Part shown: piece after piece, positions 53,993 to 62,452 of the stretch
Layout of the letters: every line of letters begins with the position of its first letter
How positions within the stretch are numbered: the first letter of the stretch is position 1
Assembly: GCF_000745345.1 (NCBI RefSeq)
Contig: NZ_JQNR01000005.1
Location: 4,030,001-4,094,000 of the forward strand
Direction of reading: 5' to 3'
Origin: Actinacidiphila yeochonensis CN732
Lineage (GTDB): Bacteria > Actinomycetota > Actinomycetes > Streptomycetales > Streptomycetaceae
DNA: 64,000 nt
Notes under the pieces: model-generated
What the model saw: the letters and a program-made list of their open reading frames with translations, nothing else
Databases searched by the model: none
Told to the model about the DNA's origin: nothing
Made by a program: the position numbers and the translations under genes

Positions 53993-54042
53993 CGCTAACC
54001 ACCAGTCTTTAGGTTTGACAATGGCGAGATTTACGCTAACTT
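53993..54042. promoter_or_regulatory. Overlapping divergent promoters of ROK gene and sugar operon
   Basis: Plus strand: TTGACA (54015-54020), 16 nt, TAACTT (54037-54042), towards the ROK gene. Minus strand: TTGTCA (about 54022-54017), 18 nt, TAGCGT (about 53998-53993), towards the Gfo/Idh operon. The -35 boxes overlap at ATTGTCAA. The octamer ACGCTAAC occurs at about 53992-53999 and 54033-54040 and may be the ROK operator. Confidence 0.55.
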
Positions 54043-54199
54043 CTGTCATAAATCAGTTCGCGCCGCCTCGCTCCCCGCCGGCGGTGGCCGCCCGGCCCGC
54101 CGCGGAGCCCGCCACGGGCCCGGCCGGGACCCCGCCGCGCCGCACCGCGCGGGCGGCACCCGGGCCGGCGGGCACCAGCAGCGAAGGGCAGGCGCAACC

Positions 54200-55369
54200 G
54201 TGGCCTCAAGTGGCGATCGGCAGCTCGGCTCGCTGAGCCAACTGGCCGGACTGGTGGCGAGCGGCACCACCCGGCGCAGCCAACTCGCCACCGCCACCGG
54301 CCTGTCCAGGGCCGCCGTCGCCCAGCGGGTGGACCTGCTCATCGACCGCGGCCTGCTGGTGGAGACCGGCACGGTGGCCACCGAACGCGGCCGCCCGCCG
54401 CTCGCGCTGCGGCTCTCCTCGGACAGCTCCGTGGTGTGCGCGGTCGACCTCGGCGCCACCCACGCGGCCGTCGCCCTCGCCGAACTCGGCGGTACCGTCG
54501 TGGCCGAGGCCACCGACGACATCGACATCAACGACGGCCCCGACGCCGTCCTCGCCGCCCTCGGCGGCCAGATGGGCCGGCTGCTCGCAGCCGCCGGCCG
54601 CCCCGCCGAGCACGTCCGCGCCATCAGCATCGGCCTGCCCGGACCCGTCGAGGCCAGCACCGGAACCGTCGTGCGGCCCCCCATCATGCGCGGCTGGGAC
54701 GGCTACCGGGTGCCCGGCTTCTTCGAGGGCCGCTACGCCGCCCCCGTCCTCGTCGACAATGACGTGAACATGATGGCGTTGGCCGAGTACGCCCACCGGC
54801 CGGACACCGCGCACCTGCTGTACGTCAAGGTCGGCACCGGCATCGGCTGCGGCATCGTCTCCGGCGGTGTCGTCCACCGCGGTGCCAGCGGTGCGGCCGG
54901 CGACATCGGCCACATCCGGGTGCCCGGCCACGACGACGTGCTGTGCCACTGCGGCAACACCGGCTGCGTGGAGGCCGTGGCCTCCGGCGCCGCCATCGCC
55001 GCCCGGCTGCGCGAGGCCGGTCTGCCCGTCGAGCACGCCGCCGACGTCGTACGGCTGGTGGCCGCCGGGGACCCGCTCGCCCGCCGCCAGGTGCGGCTGG
55101 CCGCCCAGCGGATCGGTGACGTCCTCGCCTCGCTCGTCAGCTTCTACAACCCCGACGCCATCGTCCTCGGCGGCAGTATCGCCAGCCTCCACGACGACCT
55201 GCTCGCCGACATCCGCGCCGCCGTCTACCGCCGCGCCCTGCCGCTGGCCACCCGCACGGTCGCCATCGAGACCACCGTCCTGGGCCACCGCGCCGGTATC
55301 GAGGGCGCGCGCCGCCTCGCCGTCAACCACCTGCTCTCGCCGGCCGGCATCGCCCGCATCCTCAACTGA
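54200..55369 (+). CDS. ROK family transcriptional regulator
   Basis: 389 residues. The N-terminal winged helix is at about 8-60 (SLSQLAGLVASGTTRRSQLATATGLSRAAVAQRVDLLIDRGLL). The sugar-kinase-like ROK domain follows (VCAVDLGATHAAVALAELGG, SIGLPGPVEASTG, VDNDVNMMALAEY, LLYVKVGTGIGCGIVSGGVVHRGASGAAGDIGH). It keeps the zinc motif CHCGNTGCVEAVASG. ROK proteins of this type repress sugar operons and respond to a sugar or glycoside. The GTG at 54200 is used. It is divergent from the two-dehydrogenase/two-isomerase operon. Confidence 0.93.
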   Translation: MASSGDRQLGSLSQLAGLVASGTTRRSQLATATGLSRAAVAQRVDLLIDRGLLVETGTVATERGRPPLALRLSSDSSVVCAVDLGATHAAVALAELGGTVVAEATDDIDINDGPDAVLAALGGQMGRLLAAAGRPAEHVRAISIGLPGPVEASTGTVVRPPIMRGWDGYRVPGFFEGRYAAPVLVDNDVNMMALAEYAHRPDTAHLLYVKVGTGIGCGIVSGGVVHRGASGAAGDIGHIRVPGHDDVLCHCGNTGCVEAVASGAAIAARLREAGLPVEHAADVVRLVAAGDPLARRQVRLAAQRIGDVLASLVSFYNPDAIVLGGSIASLHDDLLADIRAAVYRRALPLATRTVAIETTVLGHRAGIEGARRLAVNHLLSPAGIARILN

Positions 55370-55492
55370 GCCGTCCCGGCGCGGACTTCCACGTCAGGGG
55401 TCAACGGGTCCGCGGAACAGGCGGCATGACGGTTCGTCGGATATCCGCTGACTGGTCGGCGCGGCGTCAAGTACCCCGCTCGTGGCCCGGGT

Positions 55493-55927
55493 TCAGGTCC
55501 GGCGCACCGAGCGGGGGCCGGTGACGGCCGCGCCCTGTCCTTCCACGCGGGCGCGCAGGCCGCGGTCCGCCGTCACCACCAGGCAGCGGCGGCCGGGGGC
55601 CGAGGCGGCCACCCGCGCCGCCAGCTCCGCGACCAGGTCGTCCCCGCTGCCGGGCGCCGACTCCACGGCCACCCCCGGCACGGACGGCACGCCCCGGGCG
55701 GCGCCCTCCACCACCAGCACAACCTCCACCGGACCGCCCACCGCCCAGTCCGGCACGCCCTCCCGGGGCGGGAGGCCGGCCGCGGCCACCGGGACCAGCG
55801 CGTCCCGCAGCCGCTCGGCCGCTCCGCGCCGGTCCCGCCACCAGCCGTCCGGCACCGAGCCCACGACGTTCGCGCCGTCCACCACCACCAGCAGCGGGAG
55901 CGGCCGCCCGCCCGCGGGCCCGGTCAC
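55493..55927 (-). CDS. NYN/PIN-like nuclease domain protein
   Basis: 144 residues. The first strand carries the acidic motif LLVVVDGANVVGSVPDGWWRDRRGAAERL, the classical NYN start (Asp-Gly-Ala-Asn). VEVVLVVEGAARGV and the late CLVVTADRGLRARVEGQGA supply the further conserved Asp. Proteins like this are small RNases related to PIN toxins. The GTG start at 55927 is 7 bp after the stop of the galM-like gene, so it is probably co-transcribed with it, though no functional link is evident. Confidence 0.85.
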   Translation of the reverse strand: MTGPAGGRPLPLLVVVDGANVVGSVPDGWWRDRRGAAERLRDALVPVAAAGLPPREGVPDWAVGGPVEVVLVVEGAARGVPSVPGVAVESAPGSGDDLVAELAARVAASAPGRRCLVVTADRGLRARVEGQGAAVTGPRSVRRT

Positions 55928-55934
55928 CGCCGGC

Positions 55935-57023
55935 TCACCTGCCCTCGCCGTCCACCGGGTCGGCTTCGGCGGACAGGTGCGGGAACCTCAACTCCATCCG
56001 GCTGCGCAGCACCTCGCCCGGCCGCAGCACCGTCGAGGGGAAGTCCGCGCGGTTCGGCGAGTCCGGGAAGTGCTGCGGCTCCAGGCACACCGCCCCGTGC
56101 GGCCCGTAGCGGTGGCCGTCCGGACCGGTCAGCGAGCCGTCCAGCGAGTTCGCCGTGTACACCTGCAGGCCCGGCTCGCTGGTGCGCACCTCCAACGTCC
56201 GCCCGCTCTCCGGGTCGTGGAGCACCGCCGCGGTACGGGCCGCACCCGGCTCCGGAGCCTCCCGCAGCACCCAGCAGTGGTCGAAGCCGTCGACCGCCCG
56301 CACCTGCCGGTCCGGCGAGGCCACCCCGGCGCGCAGACCGCGTGCCCGGGTCAGGTCGAAGGCGGTACCGCGGACCGGCAGCGGCGGCCCGTCGGGGATT
56401 CCCACCGCGTCGATGGGCAGGTACGCGTCGCCGTCCACCCGCAGGGTGTGGCTGAGCACGTCGCCGGAGCCGGCGCCGGCCAGGTTGAAGTACGCGTGGC
56501 TGGTCAGGTTCAGCACGGTGGCGCGGTCGGTGTGCGCCTCGAAGTCCAGGGACAGCGTCCCGTCGTCGTCCAGCGCGTAGACGGCCGTCACCCGCACCTC
56601 GCCGGGGAAGCCCATGTCGCCGTCCGGGCTGACCAGGGACAACCGCAGCCCCGCCCCGTCCGGCAGCGCCTCCGCCGCCCACACCCGCCGGTCGAAGCCC
56701 TCCGGCCCGCCGTGCAGGGTCTGGCCCCGGTCGTTGGCCGGAAGCGTGTACGTCTCGCCGTCCAGCGTGAACGTCCCGCCGGCGATCCGGTTGCCGTACC
56801 GTCCGATCAGCGCGCCGAAGTACGGGCTGACCTCCTGGTACGACTCCAGGTCCGGCAGGGACAGCACCACGTCCGCCAACCGCCCCCGCTCGTCCGGCAC
56901 CCGCAGGGCGTGCAGAATGCCACCGTAGGTGAGCACCTCCACCTCGACCCCGCACCCGGCCTTCGCACTCCACCGCTCCACCCCGGCGACATCGCCGAAG
57001 GGCTCCCCGCTCCACACGACCAT
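55935..57023 (-). CDS. galM: Aldose 1-epimerase (GalM type)
   Basis: 362 residues with the mutarotase landmarks: VLTYGGILHALRVPDERGRLADVVL, YFGALIGRYGNRIAGGTFTLDGE, LHGGPEGFDRRVW, NLTSHAYFNLAG (catalytic His) and AVCLEPQHFPDSPNR (catalytic Glu near the end). It interconverts alpha and beta anomers of galactose, glucose and related sugars in the cytoplasm. It is followed at 7 bp by the NYN nuclease gene. Its nearness to the ROK-controlled sugar operon may be functional. Confidence 0.95.
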   Translation of the reverse strand: MVVWSGEPFGDVAGVERWSAKAGCGVEVEVLTYGGILHALRVPDERGRLADVVLSLPDLESYQEVSPYFGALIGRYGNRIAGGTFTLDGETYTLPANDRGQTLHGGPEGFDRRVWAAEALPDGAGLRLSLVSPDGDMGFPGEVRVTAVYALDDDGTLSLDFEAHTDRATVLNLTSHAYFNLAGAGSGDVLSHTLRVDGDAYLPIDAVGIPDGPPLPVRGTAFDLTRARGLRAGVASPDRQVRAVDGFDHCWVLREAPEPGAARTAAVLHDPESGRTLEVRTSEPGLQVYTANSLDGSLTGPDGHRYGPHGAVCLEPQHFPDSPNRADFPSTVLRPGEVLRSRMELRFPHLSAEADPVDGEGR

Positions 57024-57312
57024 CCCACACTCCCAAGGCTCGGCCCCGTGCCCCTACCGTCGCATACGCGCGGTGCGGGTCCGCAGGCGGGGGAGCGCTC
57101 ACAAGCGGAGGCGGATACGCGTACCCCCCGGGGCGGTTGGGGCGGCCCGCCCGCACGTGGGGCCGCGGCGGACGGGCCGGGGCGGGCGGTGCCGGACGCC
57201 GGGAGCGGACGGACGTCGTGCCGCGTGGGGGCGGTGCGGCGGGCCGGGGCGACGGCGGTGGACGCGGGCGCGGGGCCACCCGGTTTCGCGCTCCGCCGTG
57301 CCGGGGCCGCCG

Positions 57313-57684
57313 TCATGTGAGCGCTCGCCATCGCGTGGCATGAGGGCAGCCCCCTCCGGTCCGATCGTCACACCGGGTAGGCGTGAGCCCCCGCCACCCC
57401 GTGAGCCCCCGCCGCCCCGCGAGCCCCCGCCGCCCGCGGGCGGCGGCGCCGGGGGACGGCATCGGGGACGGCTCGGGTGTCGGTGGAACCGGGTCGGGGG
57501 CCGGTGTCGGCGGGACCGGGTCCGGCGCGGGCCCGGGCGGCAGCGGGCCCGGGCCGGGCGGGGCGGGCACGGGGTGCGGCGACGGTCCGGGTACCGGGTT
57601 CGGCGCAGGGGTGGGGACCGGGTCGGGTCCCGGTACGGGCTCGCCCGGCCGCCGGGGTGCTGGTGCGGGGAACGGCTCGGTCAT
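57313..57684 (-). CDS. Small proline-rich protein of unknown function
   Basis: 123 residues from the ATG at 57684, which has a GGGAG site 5 nt upstream. Residues 4-75 are Pro/Gly/Val-rich repeats (GPDPVPTPAPNPVPGPS, PAPDPVPPTPAPDPVPPTP). The last 45 residues are basic and contain GRRGLAGRRGLTGWRGL and two Cys. No signal peptide or membrane segment. Similar PVP-type proteins occur in streptomycetes without known function. The opposite strand also has an open frame across this region, so support is moderate. Confidence 0.5.
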   Translation of the reverse strand: MTEPFPAPAPRRPGEPVPGPDPVPTPAPNPVPGPSPHPVPAPPGPGPLPPGPAPDPVPPTPAPDPVPPTPEPSPMPSPGAAARGRRGLAGRRGLTGWRGLTPTRCDDRTGGGCPHATRWRALT

Positions 57685-58017
57685 CGGGACTCCCGTCGCA
57701 GGACGTGTCACCCGGCGACAGGCCGCCACCGGGCCCCGCCGGAGCGCCCTGGGGTCCGCTCCGACGCCCGGTCGCCTACCCGGCCGCTCTCCCGGCACAC
57801 CCGGTGCCGCCGGGTGGCGTCCGAGCGGGTCGGGTTCCCCTCCCCTCCTCGAATCTCCTCGAAACCCGTTTGAACCAGCACAAGAGCCCATACCACGGAC
57901 AACTGCGGCGGAAAGTGGGCGAAGCTATCCTTGAAGCCGTCCTCACCACGTCCCTACGTCCTCAACACTCCTCACCTACGCGCTCCCCAGCTGTGCCCCC
58001 GACCCCGGAGCAGGTGG
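57685..58017. other. Divergent intergenic region, Pro-rich gene / PP2C gene
   Basis: 333 bp with lower GC towards the phosphatase gene (57890-57970). It should contain both promoters, but no consensus was convincing and no repeat was seen. Confidence 0.4.
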
Positions 58018-60249
58018 ATGACAGCCAGCAACCACACCGGACGCGCCCGCTACGACCCCCGCACCGGCGCCTCCGCCAGCGGACGCCCCGTCCCGCCGGA
58101 CACGGCACCGGGGGAGCGGCTGGCCCTGACCGGCATGGGCAGCTTCGACTGGGACCTCGACCAGGGCGTGATCGACCTCGACGAGGCCGGCCTGCGCGTC
58201 TTCGACCTGCGGCGGGAGGAGTTCAACGGCCGCCCCGACGCCCTCGTGACGCGGGTGACCCGCGAAGAGGGGGACCGGCTGGACCGGGTGGTGCGGCAGG
58301 CCGTGCAGTCCGGCGGCCGCACCTACGGCGCGTACTTCCTGATCACCCGGCGCGACGGTGTCAGGCAGTGGACGCACACGCAGGGCACCGTGGTGCGCGA
58401 CGCGACGGGACACGCGAGCCGGGTCGTGGGCATCGTCCGGGATGCCACCGCCGAGCTGAGCCAGCTCCCCGGCGGCGTCTCCGGCGAGGGCGGCACGGAC
58501 GCGGCGACGCTCCCGGGAGGCTCCGGCACCCAGCGCGCGGGCTTCCTGGCCACCCCTTTCCCCACCGCCGTCGCCCGCACCACCGAGGCGCTCTCGCACG
58601 CCGTCACGGTGGAGGACGTGACCGCGGTCCTCGCCGGCAGCGGCGGCCTGGAGCGGTTCGGCGCCGACGGCCTGGCGCTGTCCCTGGTCGAGGGGACCGC
58701 CATGCGCTTCGTGGCCGCCAACGGGGAGCTCGCGGAGCGGATGATGCCGCTGGAGCCGGTACGGCTGGAGACGGCGCTGCCACTGGCCGACAGCGTGCTC
58801 CACCAGCGCCCGCACTTCTTCGCCGACCCGGACGAGCTCCGCGAGCGCTTCCCCCTGATGCTGTCCTTCCTGGAGCGCAGCAGCTCCGTCGGCTCGGCCG
58901 CGTTCCTGCCGCTGATCGCCCAGGCGCGGTCGGTCGGCGGGCTCGCGCTCTTCTACCGGGGGCGCGTTCCGTTCACCCGGGAGCAGCGCGAGCTGGCCGT
59001 CGTCATCGCCGGGATCGTCGCGCAGTCCCTCCAGCGCGCCGTCCTGTTCGACCAGGAACGCGAGTTCGCCACCGGCCTCCAGGCGGCCATGCTGCCGCGC
59101 CACATACCCCGCTTCGAGGGCGCCGAGATCGCCGTGCGCTACCACGCGGCCTCCGTCGGCCGGGAGGTCGGAGGCGACTGGTACGACGTGGTGGCCCTGC
59201 CGCAGAACCGCGTGGGACTGGTCGTCGGCGACGTCCAGGGGCACGACACGCACGCCGCCGCCGTCATGGGCCAGCTGCGCATCGCGCTGCGCGCCTACGC
59301 CGCCGAAGGCCACCCGCCCTCCACGGTGCTGGCCCGAGCCTCCCACTTCCTGGCCGAGCTGGACACCGAACGCTTCGCGACCTGCTCGTACGCCCAGGTC
59401 GACCTCACCACCGGCACCGTGCACACGGCCCGGGCCGGCCACCTGGGGCCGCTGGTGCGGCACACCGACGGCCGCACCGGCTGGCCCAACGTGCGCGGCG
59501 GCCTGCCGCTGGGCCTGGCCGAACCCCTCGACCAGCCGGAGTTCCCCGAGACCCGGCTGGACCTGGTCCCCGGCGAGACCCTCGTCTTCTGCACCGACGG
59601 CCTCGTCGAGGAGCGCGACACCGACATCACCGTCGGCATGGAGGCGCTGGCCGAGGCCGTCCACCGCGGCCCGCAGCGGGTGGAGGAGCTGGCCGACCAC
59701 CTCGCCGAAAGCCTCTGGCGGCGCTGGGGCTCCAACGACGACGTCGCGCTGCTCGTCCTGCGCCGCACCCCCGACCCCGGCACCTCGCGCGCTCCGCGCG
59801 TCCACCAGTACGTCCACCAGGCCGACCCCGAGGGGCTGGCCGACGCGCGGCTGGCGCTGCGGCAGGCGCTGACCGCGTGGCACTTGGACGAGTTCGCCGA
59901 CGACGTGGAACTGGCCGCCGGAGAACTGCTGGTCAACGTGCTGCTGCACACCGAGGGCGGGGCCGTCCTCACCCTGGAGGTGCTGCCCGAACCCGAGCGC
60001 CGGGTGCGCCTGTCGGTCCAGGACCGCTCCAGCGTGTGGCCGCGCCGCCGCTCGCCCGGAGAGGCGGCGACCTCCGGCCGCGGCCTGCTGATGATCGACG
60101 CGCTCGCCGCCGCCTGGGGCGTCGAGCCCCGCGGCGACGGCAAGGCCGTCTGGTGCGAGTTCGGGCCCGCCCGGGCCGGCGCCGCCCCCGCCGAGGGGAG
60201 GACGACCGCCGGGCCGGACGGCGCGGGGGCCGCGCCGGACGCCGCCTGA
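58018..60249 (+). CDS. PAS-GAF-PP2C (SpoIIE) phosphatase with HATPase domain
   Basis: 743 residues. PAS domain at about 35-145 (LTGMGSFDWDLDQGVIDLDEAG ... RQWTHTQGTVVRDATGHASRVVGI). GAF domain at about 175-340 (ALSHAVTVEDVTAVLAGSGG ... IAGIVAQSLQRAVLFDQE). PP2C/SpoIIE phosphatase at about 355-580 (LPRHIPRFEGAEIAVRYHAA, GREVGGDWYDVVALP, GLVVGDVQGHDTHAAAVMGQLR, VFCTDGLVEERDTDI, NDDVALLVLRR; metal Asp residues in GGDWYDV and GDVQGHD). HATPase_c anti-sigma kinase-like domain at about 600-720 (DDVELAAGELLVNVLLHTEGG, SGRGLLMIDALAAAWGV). It probably dephosphorylates an anti-anti-sigma factor in a partner-switching stress pathway. ATG at 58018, GGAG 7 nt before it. Confidence 0.95.
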   Translation: MTASNHTGRARYDPRTGASASGRPVPPDTAPGERLALTGMGSFDWDLDQGVIDLDEAGLRVFDLRREEFNGRPDALVTRVTREEGDRLDRVVRQAVQSGGRTYGAYFLITRRDGVRQWTHTQGTVVRDATGHASRVVGIVRDATAELSQLPGGVSGEGGTDAATLPGGSGTQRAGFLATPFPTAVARTTEALSHAVTVEDVTAVLAGSGGLERFGADGLALSLVEGTAMRFVAANGELAERMMPLEPVRLETALPLADSVLHQRPHFFADPDELRERFPLMLSFLERSSSVGSAAFLPLIAQARSVGGLALFYRGRVPFTREQRELAVVIAGIVAQSLQRAVLFDQEREFATGLQAAMLPRHIPRFEGAEIAVRYHAASVGREVGGDWYDVVALPQNRVGLVVGDVQGHDTHAAAVMGQLRIALRAYAAEGHPPSTVLARASHFLAELDTERFATCSYAQVDLTTGTVHTARAGHLGPLVRHTDGRTGWPNVRGGLPLGLAEPLDQPEFPETRLDLVPGETLVFCTDGLVEERDTDITVGMEALAEAVHRGPQRVEELADHLAESLWRRWGSNDDVALLVLRRTPDPGTSRAPRVHQYVHQADPEGLADARLALRQALTAWHLDEFADDVELAAGELLVNVLLHTEGGAVLTLEVLPEPERRVRLSVQDRSSVWPRRRSPGEAATSGRGLLMIDALAAAWGVEPRGDGKAVWCEFGPARAGAAPAEGRTTAGPDGAGAAPDAA

Positions 60250-60288
60250 CGGCTGGTCAGCGGGTGCCCGGGGCGCCCCCGAAACGCG

Positions 60289-61950
60289 TCAACCGACGTT
60301 CAGCGCCGTGTCGTCGACCACGAACGACGTCTGGAGCTTGGACCCCTCGACGCCGGTGAACTTCAGCGTCACCGTCTGCCCGGCGTAGCCGCTCAGGTCG
60401 AAGGTGTGCTGGGCGAAGCCGGAGTTCGCGTCCACGTTGGAGTAGCTCGCCAGCGTCGACAGCACCGTGCCCGAGGAGTTGAGGACCTGCGCCTTGAGCG
60501 TGTCGTACGCGGTCGAGCCGGTCTCGGCGGTGTCGATGTGCAGCCAGTAGCTCAGCGACGCCGCGCAGCCCGCCGGGATCGCCACGCTCTGCGACAGGGT
60601 GTCCGTGGTCGCGGTGCCGTAGCCGTCCAGCCACGCCTTGTAGGAGCCCGTACGCGCCGGCTCGGCGGTGGCGTTGGTGATCACCTTGCTGCTGGCCGTC
60701 CAGCCGGTGTTGCCCGACTCGAAGCCGGGGTTGGCCAGCAGCTGCTTCGCGGTGCAGCCGCCGCTGCCGCCGGTGGTGCCGGAGGTCGAGCCGGTGGTGG
60801 TGCCGGTCGTCGTACCGGTGGTGGTGCCCGAGGTCGTGCCGGACGTGGTGCCGGTGGTGGAGCCGGACGTGGAACCCGTGGTGGTGCCGCCGCTGGTGGT
60901 GCCCGAACCGCCGCCCGCCAGCCATGCGGTGGCGTTCAGCGCCAGCGCCGCGTCGGTGCCGGCCGGGTCGGTCCAGCCGTCGTACAGGTCGTTGCCGGAC
61001 TGCCCGGTGCCGTCGTCCGCCGGCGAGCTGTCGCCCCAGATGGCCACCCGGCCGCTGCCGAACGTGCTGGTGACGAAGAAGGCGCCGGTGTTCCCCGAGT
61101 AGCCCGTCCGGTACAGCAGGCCCTTGACGTCCGGGTTGTCCGCCGGCTTGAGGGTGAACGTGGTGCCGTCGCGCAGGATGCTGCCGGTGACCGCGCCGAA
61201 CGGGCCGTGCAGCACCGGGTCGGCGGCGTCGCTGATCGCCCGGGGGTTGTCGGTGCTGATGTCCAGGGAGTCCACGGAGAAGCCGAACGGGTCGGTGTTG
61301 TCCACCCCGTTGCTGGTCAGCAGGTCGTTGATGACCTTCGGCGAGTCGTAGCCGTCGTTGTTGCGGTCGCTGCCGTTGTGGTCGGAGATGAGGAACAGGC
61401 CGCCGCCGTTCTTCACGAACGTCATGACGGCGGTCTTCTCCGCCGAACTCAGCAGCGTGTTGGGCTCGTCGATCACGAAGGTGTCGAAGTCGGCCAGGTC
61501 CTGCGGGTTCGACGAGTCGCCGTAGGTGATCGTGTGCCCGGACGGCAGGGTGTCCAGCTGGTATCCGCCGGCCTTCTGGAGGGCCACGCCCCAGGAGGAC
61601 AGGGCGCCGGTCCAGTCCGTCTCGGCGCTGGGGGAGGAGTCCTCGCCGAGCGGGTCCGGCTGGCTGGTGCTGATGATCCAGTCCGCGTTGCCGGCCGTCT
61701 CCGCCTTGGTGTTGTCGAAGAGCACGCGGTGGGTCGCGGTGGCGGCCGGCCGTGCCGCGGCCGAGGCCGCTCGCGGCGCCGCCGCGGCCGAGGCGTTGCC
61801 CGAGGCCAGGCCGGCGCCGCCGGCGGCGACCAGGCCCAGGGCGGCCGCCGCGCCCAGCAGCGTCCGGCTGCGCAGGACGACGGGCACGAGCGGGAGCCGC
61901 GTGGCGGCGCGGGGTGTGCGGGACGCGCGGGGTGTGCGGGAAACGGGCAT
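60289..61950 (-). CDS. Secreted protein with GATase-like (DUF4350-type) domain and C-terminal beta-sandwich
   Basis: 553 residues. Signal peptide RTLLGAAAALGLVAAGGAGLASGNASA. Residues about 75-345 resemble class-I glutamine-amidotransferase-like/DUF4350 proteins (HRVLFDNTKAETAGNADWII, FDTFVIDEPNTLLSSAEKTAVMTFVKNGGGLFLISDHNGSDRNNDG, GSGRVAIWGDSSP). A Thr/Gly/Ser repeat linker at about 348-395 (GSTSGSTTGTTSGTTSGTTT) leads to a CBM-like beta-sandwich (LLANPGFESGNTGWTASSKV, SYWLHIDTAETGSTAYDTLK, FDLSGYAGQTVTLKFTGVEG). Activity unknown; possibly a polysaccharide- or chitin-associated protein. ATG at 61950 with GGAGG 7 nt upstream. Confidence 0.82.
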   Translation of the reverse strand: MPVSRTPRASRTPRAATRLPLVPVVLRSRTLLGAAAALGLVAAGGAGLASGNASAAAAPRAASAAARPAATATHRVLFDNTKAETAGNADWIISTSQPDPLGEDSSPSAETDWTGALSSWGVALQKAGGYQLDTLPSGHTITYGDSSNPQDLADFDTFVIDEPNTLLSSAEKTAVMTFVKNGGGLFLISDHNGSDRNNDGYDSPKVINDLLTSNGVDNTDPFGFSVDSLDISTDNPRAISDAADPVLHGPFGAVTGSILRDGTTFTLKPADNPDVKGLLYRTGYSGNTGAFFVTSTFGSGRVAIWGDSSPADDGTGQSGNDLYDGWTDPAGTDAALALNATAWLAGGGSGTTSGGTTTGSTSGSTTGTTSGTTSGTTTGTTTGTTTGSTSGTTGGSGGCTAKQLLANPGFESGNTGWTASSKVITNATAEPARTGSYKAWLDGYGTATTDTLSQSVAIPAGCAASLSYWLHIDTAETGSTAYDTLKAQVLNSSGTVLSTLASYSNVDANSGFAQHTFDLSGYAGQTVTLKFTGVEGSKLQTSFVVDDTALNVG

Positions 61951-62452
61951 CTCGAACCTCCAGGTGGGGGCGGTACTTGAGGACCGTGGGTGGAAGTGCG
62001 ATGTGCGGGGTGCGGGGTGCGGGGTGCGGGGTGCGACGGGGCCAACGGCCGGTGCGGACCGGTGCGGGGGATCGGGGCGGTGCGTCGGTGCGTCGGTGCG
62101 CGGGACCAGTGGGGGTCCCGACGCGACAGCGGGAGGGTGTCGGAAGGGATTCTCCGCGCGTAGAGCCTGAAAGGGATGTGCCCTGTGTGACGGGTTGGTG
62201 AACGTCCGGAGGCGTGGTCATGCGCCCCACAGGCCCCAACTCACTCTTTCGAGTGGCTAGTCGAACCACCAGAGCGGCCGAAAACCGACCCTGTGTGCGA
62301 GGTTTCGGAGACGCCTCCGGACGCCGCGCACACGGCGCACCGCCCGGTCCGGTCGGTTGTCGACGGTCAGCCGACGGTCGGGTGGCTTCGAGGCCGTGAC
62401 GAACCTGCCTTCCGCCCTTACAGTGTTGGCACGTTGACCTGGGGGGAAGTCG
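61951..62452. other. Divergent intergenic region with G-rich microsatellites
   Basis: About 500 bp between two divergent genes. It contains TGCGGGG in four tandem copies (62004-62031), a shorter GGTGCGTC repeat near 62079-62100, and otherwise no recognised gene. The promoter of the plus-strand gene should lie in the lower-GC part at 62390-62440. Confidence 0.5.
62004..62031. repeat. TGCGGGG heptamer tandem repeat (x4)
   Basis: Four exact tandem copies of TGCGGGG upstream of the secreted protein gene. As a slippage-prone G-tract it could vary between strains and affect leader length. Confidence 0.8.

Noticed and set aside
57477..60359. A 960-codon open frame on the plus strand across the PP2C region
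   Set aside because: It is a +1-frame shadow of the PAS-GAF-PP2C gene, Arg/Pro-rich without domain similarity.
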